A stretch of 54,730 bases of DNA from assembly GCA_013036995.1 (NCBI GenBank), contig JAAOXG010000005.1:1-54730 (forward strand), given 5' to 3'. The notes under the pieces were generated by a model. The model ran no database searches and was not told where the DNA came from. It was given only the letters and a program-made list of their open reading frames with translations. Origin of the DNA: Lacrimispora defluvii. Lineage in GTDB: Bacteria; Bacillota; Clostridia; Lachnospirales; Lachnospiraceae. Positions 34,622 through 42,381 of the stretch are shown one piece after another. How positions within the stretch are numbered: the stretch's first letter is position 1; each line of letters begins with the position of its first letter. Both the position numbers and the translations under genes were made by a program.

Positions 34622-35236
34622 TTGGAAGAATTAAAAATTATTGAGTACAAAAACATTAGAGTGCTCACAACGCAACAAATTGCGCAAGCATATCAAACCG
34701 AAGATCGTAGAGTATCAGAAAACTACAACGCTAACAAATCCAGATACGAAGAGGGTAAACAGTTGGCATTTTTAAAATTGGATTCAAGCAATCCTAATCT
34801 ATTGGCTGTTTTGTATACCATAAATAATGGCTCTCTGGGTAGTTCAACTGGCTGGGGTGTTACAGCCAATTCTGGGGCAAGCTTTATCAATGTTCCTGCC
34901 GAACAGTATGCAATTCTTATTGGTTCTTCATCAGGAGCAGAAGTGGGTAATTATAAATTGATGTGGAATTGCTCAAATCCATCTGGGGCAAACGCAATTC
35001 TTAATTATACAGATGATCTTTCCAGAGTGGTTCTTTACTATAGCAACTCAAATATTATGAGCAATGGAACCAATATTATTGATGGGTTGAAATGGGAAGA
35101 TCATGAAACATGGTATTTACCATTGGGATACTCTGCTCGTGATATGAGTATGTCAGTAGCAAGTAATAATGGAGTTAAAGGTGTATATTTAGGTTCTTTC
35201 TCCAGTAGTGCTAGCTTCTGTCAACAGGAATGTTGA
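34622..35236 (+). CDS. ORF6N-domain protein with unknown C-terminal part
   Basis: 204 residues starting at TTG 34622, six to eight bases after AAAAGGAGG. Residues 1-50 match the ORF6N antirepressor domain of phages ('VLTTQQIAQAYQTEDRRVSE', then 'NKSRYEEGKQ'). From about residue 52 the sequence changes character to a Ser/Asn/Gly-rich, beta-strand-like region ('LLAVLYTINNGSLGSSTGWG', 'AEQYAILIGSSSGAEVGNYK') that I do not recognise. The stop codon lies inside the duplicated rlmD tail, so the last few residues come from the attachment site. It may be a fusion created by deletion or by integration; whether it is still functional is unclear. Confidence 0.6.
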   Translation: MEELKIIEYKNIRVLTTQQIAQAYQTEDRRVSENYNANKSRYEEGKQLAFLKLDSSNPNLLAVLYTINNGSLGSSTGWGVTANSGASFINVPAEQYAILIGSSSGAEVGNYKLMWNCSNPSGANAILNYTDDLSRVVLYYSNSNIMSNGTNIIDGLKWEDHETWYLPLGYSARDMSMSVASNNGVKGVYLGSFSSSASFCQQEC

Positions 35237-35268
35237 AACCGTGTGTTTGCTATCACACATAAAATAAG
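35218..35268 (+). repeat. Right attachment-site copy with rlmD tail
   Basis: In one frame this reads ...NVETVCLLSHIK-stop, nearly the same C-terminus as host rlmD (NVETVCLLSRIK) but with many different third-codon bases. It therefore derives from the rlmD of another strain or species, not from a recent target duplication. Confidence 0.75.
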
Positions 35269-35304
35269 GATTTTCAAGATTTGATATACTACAAACTGAG
35301 GACG

Positions 35305-35395
35305 ATGACAACCATTTGACAACCAAATATCTGGAGGTTTTCAAATGGAAGCGTCTTTTCAAAGATATCAACGCTACGTGATGAATATAAAAGGA
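35305..35395 (-). pseudogene. Left-end scar of a second element (integrase tail)
   Basis: Beginning with a 24-base block identical to the first element (35305-35328), the minus strand reads SRSVDIFEK, matching the integrase C-terminus KSVDIFEK of the intact element, then shifts frame by one missing base before the stop. After about 35385 the similarity ends. So a second, related element once sat in tandem and only its left tip is left. A hairpin AAAGGAGC / GCTCCTTT follows at 35390-35415. Confidence 0.7.
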
Positions 35396-35479
35396 GCCCA
35401 TGCAAGAGCTCCTTTAGGTCACGGACGTCTCAAGGTTCAGTGATACAACCATATAATAAAATTAGTTTTTCAGGAACAG

Positions 35480-35697
35480 TTATTTTTCCAGTTGCATAAT
35501 TAAGTAACCAGGGAGATTTTCAATTGAAATAGTTTCTTGTTCCATGGTATCGCGATGACGAACAGTTACTAGATTATTTTCGATTGTATTATCATCTATT
35601 GTAATTGCAAAGGGGATTCCAATAGCATCTCCGCGTCTGTATCGTTTGCCGATGCTACCGGATTCATCATAACTTACCATCATCAACTTTTGTAATA
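35480..35697 (-). pseudogene. Glycyl-tRNA synthetase C-terminal fragment
   Basis: The minus strand encodes about 73 residues that match the anticodon-binding domain of glycyl-tRNA synthetase: 'YDESGSIGKRYRRGDAIG', then 'VTVRHRDTMEQ' and a stop. The N-terminal 350 or more residues are absent. Upstream of the fragment the frame runs into antisense of the ABC ATPase remnant, marking a junction near 35697. It is a translocated gene tail, not a working enzyme. Confidence 0.75.
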
Positions 35698-36156
35698 AAG
35701 GTTTTATTCCTTGATGAGCCAACAACAGGGCTGGATCCTCAGACCAGGGCACATATTTGGGAATATATTATGAAGCTTCAAAAAGAAAGGAACATTACAA
35801 TCTTTCTAACCACCCACTACATGGAAGAAGCCGAGATCTGCAATAAGATAGCGATAATGGATGGCGGGGTAATTGTAGCACATGATACCCCTTACGCATT
35901 GAAGAAAAAATATACGAAGGATAAAGCTTATATCAATACAAATGACGAAGAAGGATTTAAACGCCTGCTAACGGAGCATCAATTAAACTATTCAAAAAAA
36001 GATGGTTTTTATAAGGTGGAAGCAGAGTATCTGGACCGTCTGCTGGAGGTGTTAAGCGTTCATAAGGAACACATAACCAATATTGAAATTAAAAAAGGAA
36101 CCTTTAATGATGTGTTTTTAGAGATAACAGGAAAAAAGATCAGGGAGGAGGGATAA
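35692..36156 (+). pseudogene. ABC ATPase lacking its N-terminal half
   Basis: The frame is readable from about 35692: VLFLDEPTTGLDPQTR (Walker B and D-loop), the H-switch His in FLTTHYMEEAEI, and a normal C-terminus ending 36156. Walker A and the signature motif are missing because the sequence upstream is the glycyl-tRNA synthetase fragment. An ATG at 35770 could start a 128-residue product, but it could not bind ATP normally. It immediately precedes its permease partner (1-base gap), so the pair was once an ABC-2 exporter. Confidence 0.8.
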
Positions 36157-36157
36157 T

Positions 36158-36994
36158 ATGAATACAGTATTTGCCTTATGGAAGAGAGGACTAAAAGCAT
36201 TTGTACGAAATAAAACCGGGTTAATATTTTCGCTCATATTTCCATTTTTCTTTGTATATGTGTTTGGTGCAATATTTAAAAATGATTTCATTGAAAACCC
36301 TATCGCTTATATGCTTTCGGGTGTTATTATCACGACTGTATTTGAAAGTGCGCTAAACCTCGCGTCTTCAACGGTTGATGATATGGTCAGTGGTTTTATG
36401 AAAGAAGTTTTAGTCTCCCCGGCAAAGAGAGTTTATGTTGCAATGGGACAATTACTGTCTGCAGCAACGGTAGCCACCTTACAGGGTATCCTGATCCTGG
36501 TAATTGGTTTATTTATCGGTATAAAGTTTACCAGCTGGAAAACTCCTCTGATGGTGCTCGTATCCATGATTTTTATCGGTATCGTATTCTCTGGCGTTGG
36601 GTTATTTTTAGCCACAAAGGTACGCAACGGTCAGACCTTCCAGATTGTCAAAACAGCAGTAACGATGCCTCTCACGTTTCTGTCCGGTGCCTATGTTCCA
36701 TTGTCCATGCTGCCAGGCTCTCTGAAGTTTGTAGCTTACTTTAATCCAATGACTTATGCCACCGCATTTTTTAGAATGATCGTCTTAGAGAAAGGGAATC
36801 TTCCTGTTTCCGAACTGATTAAAGAAGGATTGGTGGTTGAAATAAATGGGTTTGCAATTACTCCGATTATGACATTTGGAGTTATTCTGGTCATTGGTTT
36901 GGTGTTCCTGCTTCTTTCAACCATATCCTTTGTTAAGACAGATTTTTCCCGTCTGAACCGTAGTGCCACCGATGCGAATGCGCTTTGGGGATAA
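36158..36994 (+). CDS. ABC-2 type transporter permease
   Basis: 278 residues with six hydrophobic segments and the ABC-2 layout ('VFGAIFKNDFIENPIAYMLS', 'LSGAYVPLSMLPGSLKFVAY', 'NPMTYATAFF'). This family exports drugs, polysaccharides or lipids with a separate ATPase. It starts at ATG 36158 behind AGGGAGGAGGG and appears intact, but its adjacent ATPase gene is truncated, so it is probably inactive unless another ATPase substitutes. A strong terminator follows. Confidence 0.88.
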   Translation: MNTVFALWKRGLKAFVRNKTGLIFSLIFPFFFVYVFGAIFKNDFIENPIAYMLSGVIITTVFESALNLASSTVDDMVSGFMKEVLVSPAKRVYVAMGQLLSAATVATLQGILILVIGLFIGIKFTSWKTPLMVLVSMIFIGIVFSGVGLFLATKVRNGQTFQIVKTAVTMPLTFLSGAYVPLSMLPGSLKFVAYFNPMTYATAFFRMIVLEKGNLPVSELIKEGLVVEINGFAITPIMTFGVILVIGLVFLLLSTISFVKTDFSRLNRSATDANALWG

Positions 36995-37034
36995 TAAGTT
37001 AAGCCCCTTAACGTTTAAGATAAGCTGGTTATAA

Positions 37035-37074
37035 CAAGCCTTGAGAGTATGTCGCCTCAAGGCTTGCTTTTTTT
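37035..37074 (+). terminator. Intrinsic terminator
   Basis: Perfect 11-bp stem CAAGCCTTGAG / CTCAAGGCTTG with a 10-base loop and T7 after one base. Confidence 0.9.
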
Positions 37075-37099
37075 ATATCAGTTACCAATCACATACCAG

Positions 37100-37127
37100 T
37101 TGACAATTGGTTTAATCAGGCTATAAT
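37100..37127 (+). promoter_or_regulatory. Promoter of esterase-padR-flavin reductase operon
   Basis: Consensus TTGACA (37100-37105), 16-base spacer, consensus TATAAT (37122-37127). ACCAAT (37084-37089) and ATTGGT (37105-37110) form an inverted pair around the -35. Confidence 0.8.
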
Positions 37128-37140
37128 TGTTTATGGGGAA

Positions 37141-37156
37141 TAGTCTAATTAGACTA
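37141..37156. promoter_or_regulatory. Perfect 16-bp palindrome, likely operator
   Basis: TAGTCTAATTAGACTA lies just downstream of the predicted transcription start and 45 bases before the esterase start codon. This is a position for a repressor. The candidate binder is the PadR-type regulator encoded in the same operon (inference). Confidence 0.65.
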
Positions 37157-37200
37157 ATAATGTGTGGAATAATTATAAACAAAAGAGAGGATATAAAATA

Positions 37201-38031
37201 ATGAAATCTTTTTTAATGATAGGGCAGTCTAATATGGCTGGACGAGGTTTTATCCATGAGGTGCCGCCAATTTATAATGAAAGAATACTGATGTTACGTA
37301 ATGGCAGATGGCAGATGATGACCGAACCCATTAATTATGATCGTCCTGTTTCAGGAATAAGTCTGGCGGGTTCTTTCGCAGATATGTGGTGTCGTCAGAA
37401 TCAGGAAGATGTAATTGGCCTGATTCCCTGTGCGGAAGGTGGCAGTACGCTGAATGAGTGGGCTGTGGACGAGGTGTTGTTTAAACATGCCGTAACAGAA
37501 GCTAAATTTGCGATGCAAAGCAGTGATTTAGCAGGAATTCTGTGGCATCAGGGAGAAAGTGACAGCATGAATGGCAACTACAAAGTATATTATAAAAAAT
37601 TATTACGAATAATTGAGTCCCTTAGAAAAGAGTTAAATGTCCCGAATATTCCAATTATGATTGGCGGCTTAGGTGATTTTTTGGGCAAAGAAGGTTTTGG
37701 GAAAAGTTGTACTGAATATAAATACATTAATCAGGAATTAGAAAGATTTGCATTTGAACAAGATAATTGTTACTTTGTCACAGCAAAAGGTTTAACATCA
37801 AATCATGATGGGATACATTTTGATTCAATTTCTCAGAGGAAATTTGGGTTACGATACTTTGATGCATTTTCTAATAAGCATCATGTATTAGAACCATTGA
37901 TGAATGAAAATGAATTGGTAAGCCTTATTCAATCAAGAACATATACAAAAACAGAAAAAAGTTATATAAAAAGTATGGAATTTGCATTGGGGAAAATATC
38001 ATATGAGGAATTCATATCGCATGTTATGTAA
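37201..38031 (+). CDS. SGNH-type carbohydrate acetylesterase
   Basis: 276 residues of the sialate O-acetylesterase/CE6-like SGNH group. Block I with the nucleophile Ser is GQSNMAGRG, then 'PCAEGGSTLNEW', 'WHQGESDS' (a hallmark of this family) and the Asp-x-x-His pair in DGIHFDS. No signal peptide, so it is cytoplasmic and probably deacetylates imported sugars. The last 45 residues have no catalytic feature. The frame extends upstream 13 codons into the promoter region, but AGAGAGGA favours ATG 37201. It heads an operon with a PadR regulator and a flavin reductase-like protein. Confidence 0.85.
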   Translation: MKSFLMIGQSNMAGRGFIHEVPPIYNERILMLRNGRWQMMTEPINYDRPVSGISLAGSFADMWCRQNQEDVIGLIPCAEGGSTLNEWAVDEVLFKHAVTEAKFAMQSSDLAGILWHQGESDSMNGNYKVYYKKLLRIIESLRKELNVPNIPIMIGGLGDFLGKEGFGKSCTEYKYINQELERFAFEQDNCYFVTAKGLTSNHDGIHFDSISQRKFGLRYFDAFSNKHHVLEPLMNENELVSLIQSRTYTKTEKSYIKSMEFALGKISYEEFISHVM

Positions 38032-38059
38032 ATCAATCATATTTTAAAGGAGGTATTTC

Positions 38060-38575
38060 TTGATACCATTACTAATTTTAGGTTTATTAAAACAAAATCC
38101 CGGATCTCATGGTTACGAGTTATTATCCTTAATGGAAGAGAGGCATTATAAATATATTGTTAATTTCACAAAAGGGTCCTTTTATTACAATCTTCAACAA
38201 TTAGAAGAGAAAAAATATATTGAGAAAGTTAACCAGTCAGAGAGTTCAAGAGAGACGAATAATTATATTATCACTGAATCGGGAAATAAGGAATTTGAAA
38301 AGCTGATGTTTAAATATGGCTCTAAAACCGACTATATCAATTTATCATTTTATATAGCCATGCTATTTGGTAATGAGTATAATGATAATGAGCTGAAAAA
38401 ATTGATAGAAATACAAATCGAACAAACCAAAAAAAAAATATTTCTATTAGAACAATCAATTCAGCACGATGATACGATTTCTGATTATTTTAGAAAGATG
38501 CTGGAAAATTCACGTTCTCATCACTTGGTAAATGTTCAGTGGTTTGAAGGTCTGTTAAAGGATATGGAGCTTTAG
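38060..38575 (+). CDS. PadR-family transcriptional regulator
   Basis: 171 residues. The N-terminal winged helix of PadR is clear ('LLILGLLKQNPGSHGYELLS', 'KGSFYYNLQQLEEKKYI'). The C-terminal part (about 90-170) is the helical Vir_C-type dimerisation region. TTG start at 38060 behind AAAGGAGG. Located between the esterase and flavin-reductase genes with short gaps, it probably represses its own operon through the 16-bp palindrome; an aromatic or antimicrobial ligand is typical of the family. Confidence 0.88.
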   Translation: MIPLLILGLLKQNPGSHGYELLSLMEERHYKYIVNFTKGSFYYNLQQLEEKKYIEKVNQSESSRETNNYIITESGNKEFEKLMFKYGSKTDYINLSFYIAMLFGNEYNDNELKKLIEIQIEQTKKKIFLLEQSIQHDDTISDYFRKMLENSRSHHLVNVQWFEGLLKDMEL

Positions 38576-38607
38576 GGGGCAGTGTTAGAAGGGGGGTATC
38601 TAAATAT

Positions 38608-39174
38608 ATGGAAAAGGTTAATATTAATCCGGATTGGGTGTTTAGCCCACAGCCAATGTATATCATTGGAACAAAAAACGAAAATGGCACTCCAAATTTT
38701 TGTATTATTACATGGATAGGATTTTCATTTGATAAGACACCACATTTAATGATGACCATAGGCGGAAGTAAGCTTACCAAGTCAAACATACTTCGGGATA
38801 AAAAGTTCTCTGCTAATATGATTACTGAGGATAATCTTTGGCTGGCAGATTACTTTGGTAATACGCAAGGTGAGGATGCGGTGAAAGATAAAGTATCTTA
38901 CAGCTATGAATGGGGGAAATGCATGGAGGTTCCTATCATAGAGGAATGTCACTGGGCATATGAATGTGAAGTTTCCAAAATAATTGAGCTTGATGGAGCC
39001 CATCTGTTTTTAGCTGAAATAAAAAATATTCAAATTGATAAAAAATATGAAACCATGGATTTGAAAAAAATAGATTTAACAGAATTGAAACCTGCAATCT
39101 ATGCACCTTATAATTATTTTTCCATCGGAGAGAAATTAGGCGAGATGGGTGATTGGAAACAATACATTGAGTAA
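38608..39174 (+). CDS. Flavin reductase-like FMN-binding protein
   Basis: 188 residues of the flavin reductase-like (flavoredoxin) family: 'PMYIIGTKNENGTPNFCIIT' and the FMN-contacting 'LMMTIGGSKLTKSNILRDKK' region. It probably binds FMN and reduces a flavin or a small electrophile. It starts at ATG 38608 behind GAAGGGGGG, 32 bases after padR. Operon partners suggest it is induced with the esterase by the same signal; the true substrate is unknown. Confidence 0.85.
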   Translation: MEKVNINPDWVFSPQPMYIIGTKNENGTPNFCIITWIGFSFDKTPHLMMTIGGSKLTKSNILRDKKFSANMITEDNLWLADYFGNTQGEDAVKDKVSYSYEWGKCMEVPIIEECHWAYECEVSKIIELDGAHLFLAEIKNIQIDKKYETMDLKKIDLTELKPAIYAPYNYFSIGEKLGEMGDWKQYIE

Positions 39175-39187
39175 ATTTATATGTAAA

Positions 39188-39224
39188 CAGGATATGAGCA
39201 GCCTGGGTGGCCGCTTATATCCTG
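39188..39224. terminator. Hairpin between convergent genes
   Basis: CAGGATATGAGC / GCTTATATCCTG (12 bp, one G-T pair) with a 13-base loop between flavin reductase (plus) and DNA ligase (minus). It overlaps the ligase stop codon; no U-tract on either strand. Confidence 0.45.
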
Positions 39225-40138
39225 CATTCAATTGCTGATTTATCGTCTCTGATTCCTTTAAATACAGGCTGCCGGAAGCTTTCTTTTTCGGTTGGCATAG
39301 ACTCGACAATACATACCAGCTCTGGTGCCATCCAAACAGCATCTTCATTCCCTTTAGGCACATAACCAAAAGGCGAATAATCAATAATCTGATACTTGTG
39401 CTCATTTAAAGTCCTGAGACTTACTCCCAGTGTAACATGTCCCTTGTATACTAATAAATCATCGTCGTATTGACCCAGTATAAGGCTGGTCATGTTATTT
39501 TCCTTTGGTACATAACCGCAGATAACACAATCATCAGTTGCCATTATTTTACACTTAATCCAATCTTTGGTTCGATTCCCCGGCCAGTACAGGCTGTCTT
39601 TTCTTTTTGCAACAATTCCTTCTAACCCTTTTTCTTTTACCAGGTTAAATAACATAATTCCATTATTTTCAACGTATCGGGAAACAGAGATCAGATGATT
39701 CTCGATAACTACATCATCTAAATATTTCTTGCGTTCCATAAGTGGGAGCATGGTGATATCTTTATCTTTGTAATATAGGATATCATAGGCGATAATACTG
39801 GCAGGATATTTACTGGCTGCTAATTTGATCTTAAACTGATTGCTCATTAATGCTCTTTTCTGGACTTCGTAAAAATCGGGTATTCCGTTTCTAAGGACTA
39901 GTAATTCATGGTCCAGGATGCACTTTACTTTTACCTGTTTATATAAGTCTTCCAATTCTGGAAAGAGAGGTATCATTAATTTATTTCTTTTATTTCGCAT
40001 ATCAGTTTTATCGCTTAAGAATGACAAGCATCGGATACCGTCCCATTTTATCTCATAAATATGATCTGGTGAGTCAAATGGAGCTTTCATCTCAGATATC
40101 AGCATGGGACTTACATTCTTACTTTCAAATAGATCCAT
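39215..40138 (-). CDS. ligD: ATP-dependent DNA ligase (LigD ligase-domain type)
   Basis: 307 residues: adenylation domain (1-200) with the AMP-accepting Lys in EIKWDGIR, 'LDHELLVL', 'EGIVAKRKDSLYWPG' and 'DWIKCKI', followed by an OB-fold (about 205-300). It has only the ligase module, without the polymerase/primase and phosphoesterase domains of the mycobacterial LigD. Its ATG overlaps the stop of ku by one base (TGATG). With Ku it would seal double-strand breaks by non-homologous end joining, useful in spores or stationary cells (inference). Confidence 0.92.
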   Translation of the reverse strand: MDLFESKNVSPMLISEMKAPFDSPDHIYEIKWDGIRCLSFLSDKTDMRNKRNKLMIPLFPELEDLYKQVKVKCILDHELLVLRNGIPDFYEVQKRALMSNQFKIKLAASKYPASIIAYDILYYKDKDITMLPLMERKKYLDDVVIENHLISVSRYVENNGIMLFNLVKEKGLEGIVAKRKDSLYWPGNRTKDWIKCKIMATDDCVICGYVPKENNMTSLILGQYDDDLLVYKGHVTLGVSLRTLNEHKYQIIDYSPFGYVPKGNEDAVWMAPELVCIVESMPTEKESFRQPVFKGIRDDKSAIECRI

Positions 40139-40914
40139 CAGGCTAATCCTTTTGTACCTTTTGCCATTTCAACAGTTCTCTTCATGGCTTCCATCAGGTC
40201 AATAATATTATTCTGACTTTCCGTATCTGCGTTTACAATCTCTTTGCCTGCTATTTTTGTTTCAATTGCCTGGCGCAGCCTTTCCTGGTATTCGTCATGA
40301 TAAAGACCAGGGTCGAATGTAGAAGTCATGGAATCGATTAAAGTTTTCGCCATATCTATTTCTGCCTTATTAACCTCTGCCTTGGCTGTTGCAACAGGTA
40401 CTGCCTGAATTTCTGCCTGATAGAATAGCGTTTTTGCAATAATTCCATCTTTCGTCGGGTACAAAACCATTAAATTCTCAGTTGATCCGATTACTGTTTT
40501 TGCAATACCAACTTTTTTTTGTGACAGCATTGCCTGACGCAGTAATTCACAGGCTTTTTCCGCTCCCGGCTCAGGAACAACATAATAATTCTTCTCATAA
40601 TAAATTTGATCCACGTCTGTTAATTTTGCAAAATGCTCAATATGGATTGTTTTATCTTTCTTGGTCTTGATTTTCTCCAGTTCATCCTCGGTAAATGTAA
40701 CATACTTACCCTTTTCATATTCATAACCTTTAATGATTCCGTCAGGTTCCACCTCTTTATTACAGGAGGGACAGATCTTTTTGTATTTTACCCGTTCATG
40801 AGTATCTTTACAAAGCTGATTAAAACTAACAGAAATATCTTTCGTGGTTTTATATAATCCAACGGGGATATAGAGCATTCCTACACTGATTGCACTTTTA
40901 TGAGCTACGGCCAT
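40138..40914 (-). CDS. ku: Ku DNA end-binding protein
   Basis: 258 residues, bacterial Ku homodimer subunit: 'SFNQLCKDTHERVKYKKICP' with the CPSC pair, 'IKGYEYEKGKYVTFTEDEL', and the C-terminal 'ALMEAMKRT'-like helix. It forms a ring on DNA ends and recruits the ligase encoded directly after it. ATG 40914 is preceded by AAAAGGAGG. The short gap with overlapping stop/start (TGATG) shows strict co-translation with the ligase. Confidence 0.95.
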   Translation of the reverse strand: MAVAHKSAISVGMLYIPVGLYKTTKDISVSFNQLCKDTHERVKYKKICPSCNKEVEPDGIIKGYEYEKGKYVTFTEDELEKIKTKKDKTIHIEHFAKLTDVDQIYYEKNYYVVPEPGAEKACELLRQAMLSQKKVGIAKTVIGSTENLMVLYPTKDGIIAKTLFYQAEIQAVPVATAKAEVNKAEIDMAKTLIDSMTSTFDPGLYHDEYQERLRQAIETKIAGKEIVNADTESQNNIIDLMEAMKRTVEMAKGTKGLA

Positions 40915-41000
40915 TGTTATGCCTCCTTTTATTTTTATTATTGTTTGATAAAAGATTGAAAATATTCATTTCTATTCCGGCAAGCATCATAATTCTTGGA

Positions 41001-41028
41001 TTAACAGGTATTTTCATGATAATATAAT
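41001..41028 (+). promoter_or_regulatory. Promoter of the sigma/anti-sigma pair
   Basis: TTAACA (41001-41006), 16-base spacer, TATAAT (41023-41028). A longer possible start for the sigma gene at 41027 lies inside this -10, which supports the downstream TTG start. Confidence 0.65.
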
Positions 41029-41119
41029 GAGAGTGAAGTTAAATATTTATTATTTTCCTGTAACGAAACTCTGTTTTTCAGGATATATAGGTAAGAACAA
41101 AAGACTGGAGGCAGCAGCC

Positions 41120-41605
41120 TTGAATGATATTGAGAGAGCCTACACGCAACATGCTAAAGATGTATACAGATACCTGCTTAGTCTGTCGCATAATGAAGAT
41201 CTGGCAGAAGATCTGACGCAAGAAACTTTTTTTCGTGCTATACGGACAATGAGCAATTACGATGGAAGTTGCAAGTTATCGGTTTGGCTCTGTCAAATAG
41301 CTAAGCACATTTGGTACCAATGGTTAGAGAAGCACTCCCGTTTCAAGCAGGTTGAATTTAACGATGATATGCCGGGGTATGAATCACCGGAAAGAAGTAC
41401 ATTACTTCGAATGGAGAAAACAGCCTTATATAAGGCGATTCATTCATTGCCGGAGCCAATGCGGGAGTTGGTACATATGCGTTTAACTGGTGAATTTACT
41501 TTCGCTGAGATCGGTGAAATTTTAGGTAAAAATGAAAACTGGGCACGTACCATGTACTATCGATCTAAGCAAAAAATAATGAAGGAAATGGAGAAACTTA
41601 CATGA
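41120..41605 (+). CDS. ECF-type RNA polymerase sigma factor
   Basis: 162 residues from TTG 41120. Region 2 is at about 3-70 ('DVYRYLLSLSHNEDLAEDLT', 'QETFFRAIRTMSNYDGSC') and region 4 at about 100-160 ('LPEPMRELVHMRLTGEFTFA', 'EIGEILGKNENWARTMYYRS'). Small extracytoplasmic-function sigma factor, held inactive by the anti-sigma factor whose gene overlaps by 4 bases. CTGGAGG lies about 10 bases before the TTG. What it senses is unknown; its own promoter here looks like sigma-A. Confidence 0.9.
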   Translation: MNDIERAYTQHAKDVYRYLLSLSHNEDLAEDLTQETFFRAIRTMSNYDGSCKLSVWLCQIAKHIWYQWLEKHSRFKQVEFNDDMPGYESPERSTLLRMEKTALYKAIHSLPEPMRELVHMRLTGEFTFAEIGEILGKNENWARTMYYRSKQKIMKEMEKLT

Positions 41606-42381
41606 AATGTTCCATCGTTAAAGATCTGCTATCTAATTACATAGACGGCTTGACATGTGAAGAAACGGATGCAGAGATAAGAAAACATTTTGATAATTGC
41701 AGCGAATGCCGTACCCTTTATGAAGAAATGTCAGTAGTTATTCTAAAAGAGATATCACCTGAAGATAAAGACATCAATTTTCTGAAAAGGTTAAAAACGA
41801 AAATGGTACATAGGAATATTATGGTAGCCTTTTTGACGTGCTCTATCATATTATGCGGCTTAATTATTTTTGCAAAGAATTACGAATTACCACTTCCCTT
41901 TGATTCTAATCGGATGTTTGTGGAGTTATGTCCTTCCATGGTTGTAACCAGTAAAGATGGCAGAATTATGTGGAAGGAATTAAAACCTTCAAAAGCTGGA
42001 GAAGACGGACAAAAAGATTCAGGAGTTGTAATTAATGTGGTTGAAAAAGTTTATCGGGGAATTTCTCGGATTTCTGAAAGTTCATCAGGCAGAGATGTTA
42101 ATAGAAATGGAGAGAATGTAAGGGTTGTTTACTACTGCTATGCGAAAACGCTGTGGACCAGCCTGTTCTTTGATTCCGACCTTGCAGCTTATAGTGAAAG
42201 CGGCAGTAGCACCGGCTCAGATATATATGGTGATAGTTACCAAAGTACAGATTACAATCCGCAGATGATAGAGATTTATTATTTGCCGGTTAGAAATCTG
42301 CATAAGCTTGATGATTTAACGGATGAAGAATTCGATGGTCTGAAAGAAAAGGGTACATTGGTATGGAGTGGAGTTAATTAA
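41602..42381 (+). CDS. Zinc-finger anti-sigma factor, membrane-bound
   Basis: 259 residues. The N-terminal zinc-binding anti-sigma motif H29-x3-C33-x2-C36 (with Cys3) is followed by a single membrane segment (about 73-92, 'NIMVAFLTCSIILCGLIIFA') and an extracytoplasmic domain of about 165 residues with Ser/Gly-rich stretches and no recognised fold. The cytoplasmic part would bind the sigma factor and the outer part would sense the envelope signal. The start ATG overlaps the sigma stop (ATGA). Confidence 0.88.
   Translation: MKCSIVKDLLSNYIDGLTCEETDAEIRKHFDNCSECRTLYEEMSVVILKEISPEDKDINFLKRLKTKMVHRNIMVAFLTCSIILCGLIIFAKNYELPLPFDSNRMFVELCPSMVVTSKDGRIMWKELKPSKAGEDGQKDSGVVINVVEKVYRGISRISESSSGRDVNRNGENVRVVYYCYAKTLWTSLFFDSDLAAYSESGSSTGSDIYGDSYQSTDYNPQMIEIYYLPVRNLHKLDDLTDEEFDGLKEKGTLVWSGVN

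Larger units (their letters stand above)
32369..35268. mobile_element. 2.9-kb integrative element at the rlmD 3' end
   Basis: Bounded by a duplicated rlmD tail at each side, 2900 bases apart. It encodes a tyrosine integrase at the rlmD-proximal end (pointing to rlmD), a Cro/CI-type repressor, a divergent excisionase-like HTH protein and an ORF6N-domain chimera. It has no replication, packaging or conjugation genes, so it is either a satellite or a decayed prophage/ICE that has kept only its integration and control module. Codon and base composition are more AT-rich than the flanking genes. Confidence 0.8.

Noticed and set aside
34595-35240. Toxin-antitoxin or anti-phage system in the integrated element
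   Set aside because: The only cargo-like frame starts with an antirepressor domain; no toxin, nuclease or abortive-infection motif is visible.
41061-41090. AACGAAACT resembling an ECF -35 before the sigma gene
   Set aside because: No matching -10 at the right distance, and a good sigma-A promoter lies just upstream.
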